Shown: positions 59,503-64,000 of the stretch, piece after piece
Numbering within the stretch: the first letter of the stretch is position 1
Layout of the letters: the number at the start of each line of letters is the position of its first letter
Origin: Liolophura sinensis
Taxonomy: Eukaryota > Mollusca > Polyplacophora > Chitonida > Chitonidae
Assembly: GCF_032854445.1 (NCBI RefSeq)
Contig: NC_088303.1
Span: 30,079,501 to 30,143,500 of the forward strand
Length of the DNA stretch: 64,000 nt
Direction: 5' to 3'
Notes under the pieces: model-generated
What the model was told of the DNA's origin: nothing
Seen by the model: the letters and a program-made list of their open reading frames with translations, nothing else
Database searches by the model: none
Program-made: the position numbers and the translations under genes

Positions 59503-59546
<44 letters not shown>
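59503..59546. repeat. Poly-A tract, 44 bases
   Basis: An uninterrupted run of 44 A. I found neither a recognisable element to its left nor a target-site duplication, so its origin is unclear. Confidence 0.95.
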
Positions 59547-59547
<1 letters not shown>

Positions 59548-59654
59548 AGCACAGCGAGACCACGTGTAATCTATTTCCCGCTCAATAATATTTCGATGAA
59601 CAACAAGTGTGTGGATACATTTAGATTTTCAGACTGCATGTTTCTAGGCATGAT

Positions 59655-59712
59655 TTCCGCCGTCGAAAAAGTGAAATATTCTTGAGCACGCCGACAAACA
59701 CCAATCAAATAA
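59655..59712 (+). repeat. SINE family A, 3' fragment
   Basis: TTCCGCCGTC, then GTGAAATATTCTTGAGCACG and AAACACCAATCAAATAATG, is the family 3' end. Confidence 0.75.
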
Positions 59713-59919
59713 TGACATTATTCAGTCACGGTTCAGGTATTTTCAAGAAAAGTCATGACATAATCTTCAATACTACGTCCATAGTCATGGTGAAGTCTTC
59801 AGGATTTAATTGGGTCCCCCATTCCGAAATTCACAGTGCTGGGTGTATATTGGAGGTTATATCTGACGCTGTGGTTAAAAGTTATCCAGTCCTAAACCTT
59901 GACTTACTTATGATGGAAA

Positions 59920-60261
59920 TGCAGATCCCTGGCCATGGATCATTAGATCCCCAGTCATGGATCATTATATCACAACACATGATCATCAGATCTCTAGCCA
60001 TATATCATCATATCACAACGCATGATCATCAGATCTCTAGCCATGGATCATTATATCACAACACATGATCATCAGATCTCTAGCCATGAATCATTATATC
60101 ACAACACATGATCATTCGGTCCCCAGCCATGGATCATCATATCACAACACATGATCATTCGGTCCCCAGTCATGGATCATTATATCACAACACATGATCA
60201 TCAGATCCCTAGCCATAAATCATCATATCACAACACATGATCATCAGATCCCTAGCCATGG
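59920..60261. repeat. 43-bp minisatellite, 7 copies
   Basis: Units with ATCATTATATCACAACACAT, then GATCATCAGATCYCTAGCCA, start at 59961 and recur every 43 bases exactly to 60219. Two units instead carry GATCATTCGGTCCCCAG. A partial unit precedes. A 128-codon frame (59682-60068) runs into it and is not a gene. Confidence 0.95.
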
Positions 60262-60499
60262 TGGAAGTGATTAGCTGAAGATTGAACAGCGATATGGTTG
60301 ATGGACCCATTGAGTTCGCCTAAGGAGTAGAGCAACACGGGAAAGCGAAGCCATAAGCTTAGCCGAGAATTCATGGAAGGATCTATGTTAGTAACAAACA
60401 ACAAACCATTGAGTTTAACATTCATTTTTTTCATTTGTTAGCAAAAATTGATGAAAACATCTAACTTGTACGTATAAGTAATAGGAAGCACTTTGATTT

Positions 60500-60845
60500 T
60501 AAAAAGAGTTAATATATAATCTGAAATCACAATGGGTAGATCACGTGACACACGTGTTTGTGTATCGTGTTTGCATATTAGCTCTGGTAGACAAAATAGC
60601 ACCATGAATGACACCTCTGTCCTCGGGGAAAAAAATACAACAACTGGACACGGACCGGAATAGCTGCACCATATTCGTTGATTCCCACAAGAGCTTTACA
60701 GTGTCGACATTATCACATGTAATGTTATCGCTTAATCGACCAGTTCTCTTATGTACTCCAGTATCTTAGATTATAGAGCCTTCATGCTCAGCACATACCA
60801 GACACAACAATCTTTCGTACACAGTTCATTGTCCAGGCAGCTCAG
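60500..60845 (-). other. Presumptive 3' UTR of HES gene 2
   Basis: On the - strand after the TAG stop there are two TGTGAT K-box cores (60711-60717 as TGTGATA, and about 60525-60530), the sites recognised by miR-2-type miRNAs in insect Enhancer-of-split transcripts. A TGTGGGAA lies at 60682-60689 (- strand). I saw no canonical AATAAA, so the 3' end is not defined. Confidence 0.35.
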
Positions 60846-61771
60846 CTACCATGGCCGCCATACTTTTTCCTCTCCGTCGATCGCCATTTCGTGTTGGTCG
60901 GCGTGGGGACTGTTTTCGTCGTTGTCACATACCGGCTGGGACTGTGGGCTGTGGGCCTGTGCTTGGGGACTTCTCCTGGTAGGGCTATACGGAGCGAATC
61001 GCGGCGAGATGACAGGAACAGGGCTAACACATCGACTGGACGTAGGGAATGTTTCAGCAATTCTGCCGTTGTGAACAGAATTTTTTGCCCCAAAACATTG
61101 TTCTTGCGTGTCTGTTTTTTCTGAAGAGCCGCACAAATCTTGTGGAGCTGTGCTTGTCGAGGAGACTCGTTCGGCCATGACGCTCCTGGGACTGACTTCC
61201 GGACTTGAGACCGGTGTGGATGATCCGCTAGATGGCGCAGTATACACGGGTATCGCTTGAATCGGAGTCTGTATAGTAGCAGGAGAAGCCACGAAGAATG
61301 CGAGTTGACCGGATGGAAGTGTCCCTGGAATCAACTGAAGGGAACTGGGACAACCGCCCTGTGGTTTGACCTCAGTTCCGGTCTGACCAGCTCTGTAACC
61401 GGAGCCATTAAGTGCAGGTATGTTCACACTACCCTGGGACATAGCTAATGCCGAGACCGGCGGAACATGCGCACTAGACGGCTGAGGTGGTGGAGAGGAA
61501 AAAGCGGGAAACAAAGACGCGGGAATCCCGCAAGAACCCATGTGACCTCCCACTGAATTCGGATTGGCTACGACCCCCGCTTGGTTGGCCAATGATGCGG
61601 ACGCAGCAGTGTTGACTGACTGCATGCACATTGCCAAGTGGTTGAGAACACGGGTGCGTGTATCGTCCGTGAGACCATTCACTGATCCTAGGTACCTCAT
61701 CACTTCGCCTGCACATTCATTAAATCCCGCTCGGTACTTAGTCAGCACATTTGGATCCGTTGCCATAGCAA
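60846..61771 (-). CDS. HES gene 2, coding exon 4 (Orange, tail, WRPW)
   Basis: The acceptor TCTTTCAG ends at 61772. The split Val codon is completed here, then AMATDPNVL leads into the Orange domain. The tail contains several SP/TP motifs ([23 protein letters not shown]). The TAG stop lies at 60846-60848. Confidence 0.96.
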
Positions 61772-63727
61772 CTGAAAGATAAAACCACAAACGATTCAAT
61801 TACAAAGCAAGAATATTTGATGATTTATTGTTGTAAAGGTATAATGTATAAAATGTCCAATCTTATCCGAGTAGTCAAATGTTACAAACGAAATGTTAAC
61901 CATTTACTTTACTCAGTAAATGATGATGATAAGAGGAATAAACAATAATAGACAAAAGACGTTTAAAATTATACCCAAGGCCCTGTATATCGCATAAATG
62001 ATATAATAAAGGAAAACGCAATTCTTAAGCAAATTAGAAAGACACAAAAAGAAAAATGAAAAGCATCACACAAAAGTAAGCTCACCTGACATATGTTGTT
62101 GTTGAATGCTTTTTAAATGTTTCACTGTCATTTCTAAAATATCGGCTTTTTCTAATTTAGAAAACTGAGAAGTCTGTAAGCAGAAAAGAATAAACGAAAA
62201 CAATAAGCAAAAGTTATCTAAACACAAATGAAAAAGGCAGATTCAAATAATAAAAAAGTATAGGGCTAAATAATAAGCAAACCATTAATCTAATTAAAAA
62301 TTAATGAGAAAACGACAGTGGTTATTAGACGTGCCTCGGTATTTTTTAGTTCTTTTTGTAAGACATTATTTGTGTAAATAAGTTTAACAGAATTATCTTG
62401 TAATTTGCTGCGGGCTAACTCTAAAACAGATATATCAGTTAAACGGCGGTAGAAAAGGACGACTATAATGATTCTGTCAGGTGCCCTAATATATACGTGG
62501 GTCATGGTATGGTGTCACACAACCAATGTGAGGAACTCACATCTTTTTTCAAGGCTTGAAGTACCAGTGATTTCAACTGTCCCAGACATGTGTTTATCCG
62601 TGCTCGCCGCTTCTTTTCCATTAAAGGTTTATTACTCTGTGGACCGAAAAAATATACACTTGCATAAATTACATAAGTTAAATAAGTGTAAATAACTTAT
62701 GGGAGATAATTAGTAATTAAGTTACATCCTTGTGCATAGTAGCACATGCACAACTAAAGAGAATTACCATTGTCAGTAGCATACAGGCCAGTTATACGCC
62801 TCGATGAGTGCAAGAAATTTCCGATGAATCAAAGGAGGCTTAATTCGTTAATCAGATAACTGATAAGCTTCATGTCGCTATTTCAATAATAGAAGTATAA
62901 GTTTGTGAGTTCCGAACAGAGACGAAATTGTGTGATAAAATCAAGACGGTAATGTCTATCTCTCTTCTGATCTATGATCGAATTATTGGCACGCACTCAA
63001 ATTATTGATCGGATGATAGTTCAAAGTCTTGACTTAATTATAAGATCATGAGATTATGATCATATCGTCGTTTTTTGATCAACGATTAAAATACAGGCTG
63101 AAATCGATACACCCTGTATGATAATGAAAGCCATCACAACGAAAAACGAAAGAGGAACATTTAGGGTATTTCCGTCACAATGAAATCACTGCTATAACAT
63201 ACGAGATCCTTTTTACTCTGTGTATGTATATATACTTTCACCCTGGTCTTTGACTGTTTCACACGAATACATTTCAAAATATGTATGTTGTATGATCATG
63301 TTTATCACGTACACTTTAAAGACTTCATATTCCATATGCCTTATAACTTTTGTAATGTAAAAAATATTATAAAACTGATTAGAGAGGCATGCACAATATA
63401 ATATGACTTCAATAGTTTTATATGAAACTATAGTGTTGCTATAGTGTGATACTTAGTGGCACTTAACATCTAAATGCTAGGTAACGTCACATTTCATGTG
63501 GACGCGGTGTTAATACTTTATCACAGGCATAAATACTCTTCCCAGGGGTAATCAATATCCAGTAACCTTTGACACCTGTTGAATCACCTGTTGGTGTTAA
63601 TGACATCAAACATACAAGAGTCTTATAAACTCCATAAATAAGCATGTAAACTTATTAGTACACAAGCGAATAAAACTGTTGGCCAATTTAAATGAACAAT
63701 GCCAACATAAAAACAGATAAGTAATTA

Positions 63728-63799
<72 letters not shown>

Positions 63800-63888
63800 G
63801 TATATGTATGACGTACCTTGCGAATGGATGCCTTATGGTCGCTTGATTTGCTAGAGGTATCCGAGCTACATACAGTTGTATCAGCCAT
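60846..63888 (-). CDS. HES-family bHLH-Orange transcriptional repressor (gene 2, four coding exons)
   Basis: This is a complete HES repressor of 393 residues, read on the - strand from exons 63817-63888, 62541-62636, 62086-62173 and 60846-61771, all with GT-AG junctions and an unbroken frame. Residues 25-39 ([15 protein letters not shown]) are the HES basic region with its proline. Helix 1 follows, then helix 2 in exon 3 ([17 protein letters not shown]), the Orange domain from about residue 97 ([17 protein letters not shown]), a long Ser/Pro/Thr-rich tail and VWRPW. The ATG has an A at -3 and G at +4. Like other HES proteins it should act in the nucleus as a dimeric repressor with Groucho/TLE, probably downstream of Notch. 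Exons 1 and 2 have the same layout as in gene 1, which points to a duplicate pair. The family is certain; the exact orthologue is not. Confidence 0.96.
62086..62173 (-). CDS. HES gene 2, coding exon 3 (helix 2)
   Basis: It has 29 codons plus one base (phase 1), from acceptor CTTACAG to donor TCAG|GTGAGC at 62085. It encodes [20 protein letters not shown] and ends SIQQQHMS. The equivalent of its downstream intron is absent from gene 1. Confidence 0.94.
62541..62636 (-). CDS. HES gene 2, coding exon 2 (basic region and helix 1)
   Basis: It has 32 codons, phase 0 at both ends, between the acceptor CACAG (62641-62637) and donor GAT|GTGAGT (62540). It begins [20 protein letters not shown] and ends QALKKD, differing from gene 1 at few positions. 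Confidence 0.96.
63732..63796. repeat. (TA)n microsatellite in intron 1 of HES gene 2
   Basis: About 32 TA units end 20 bases inside the 5' splice site of intron 1. Such tracts are highly variable in length. Confidence 0.95.
63817..63888 (-). CDS. HES gene 2, coding exon 1
   Basis: It has 24 codons from ATG at 63888 to IRK, phase 0, with donor AAG|GTACGT at 63816. It is Ser/Thr-rich ([12 protein letters not shown]). About 20 bases into the intron lies a 65-base (TA)n tract. Confidence 0.93.
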
Positions 63889-64000
63889 GGTCGCCGGGTA
63901 AATCGCAAAGTATTAGTAAATGTAGAAATAGTGACACTAGTTGGGAGACGACTGGATTTGAAATGGTGTATGCATAGGAATGGAAGAGGGATAAATTCCA
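63889..64000 (-). promoter_or_regulatory. Start of the upstream region of HES gene 2 (cut by the window edge)
   Basis: Only 112 bases upstream of the ATG are present. I see no TATA box or Su(H) site in them, so most of this stretch is probably 5' UTR and the promoter lies beyond the window. Confidence 0.3.

Noticed and set aside
59682-60068. A 128-codon + strand frame
   Set aside because: It begins in a SINE 3' fragment and ends in the 43-bp minisatellite.

Overview
The window looks like nuclear DNA of an invertebrate, most likely a mollusc and plausibly a bivalve. The evidence is two intron-containing Hairy/Enhancer-of-split (HES) genes ending in the Groucho-binding WRPW tetrapeptide, plus many copies of tRNA-headed SINEs of the kind common in mollusc genomes. 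The species cannot be named from the sequence alone. There are no operons, ribosome binding sites or prokaryotic features.

Layout: a HES gene on the + strand (about 1171-2595) lies just inside the left edge, with a recognisable promoter upstream. A second, paralogous HES gene on the - strand (60846-63888) lies at the right edge. The two are convergent, and the ~58 kb between them is a gene desert: I found no other exon or RNA gene that I can support. HES proteins are bHLH-Orange transcriptional repressors, usually immediate Notch targets, that bind N-box or class C sites and recruit Groucho/TLE. The two genes share exon boundaries and a near-identical bHLH, so they are duplicates. Gene 1 lacks the third intron that gene 2 keeps, and its first coding exon is out of frame with the second by one base.

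The desert is filled with repeats. SINE family A (about 19 recognised copies, some with clear target-site duplications) has a tRNA-like head and an AAATA-type tail. SINE family B is longer, also has a tRNA-like head, and ends in a motif close to GACTGAAAAATTGTTAA. There are traces of a third dispersed family (C), one palindromic MITE-like family (two copies), and many minisatellites (17, 20, 23, 24, 26, 32, 43, 46, about 60 and 71 bp). The 71-bp array has a four-unit higher-order structure. There are also long (TA)n tracts and G-runs.

Between the repeats are unique, partly GC-rich stretches that could be cis-regulatory modules for the HES pair. Reading by eye I counted 16 perfect YGTGGGAA Su(H)/CSL octamers on the two strands, several times more than expected for this base composition. 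One unique stretch near 52.0-52.2 kb combines two such sites with two proneural E-boxes. These regulatory readings are inference from motifs; the two HES genes, the repeats and the target-site duplications are seen directly.
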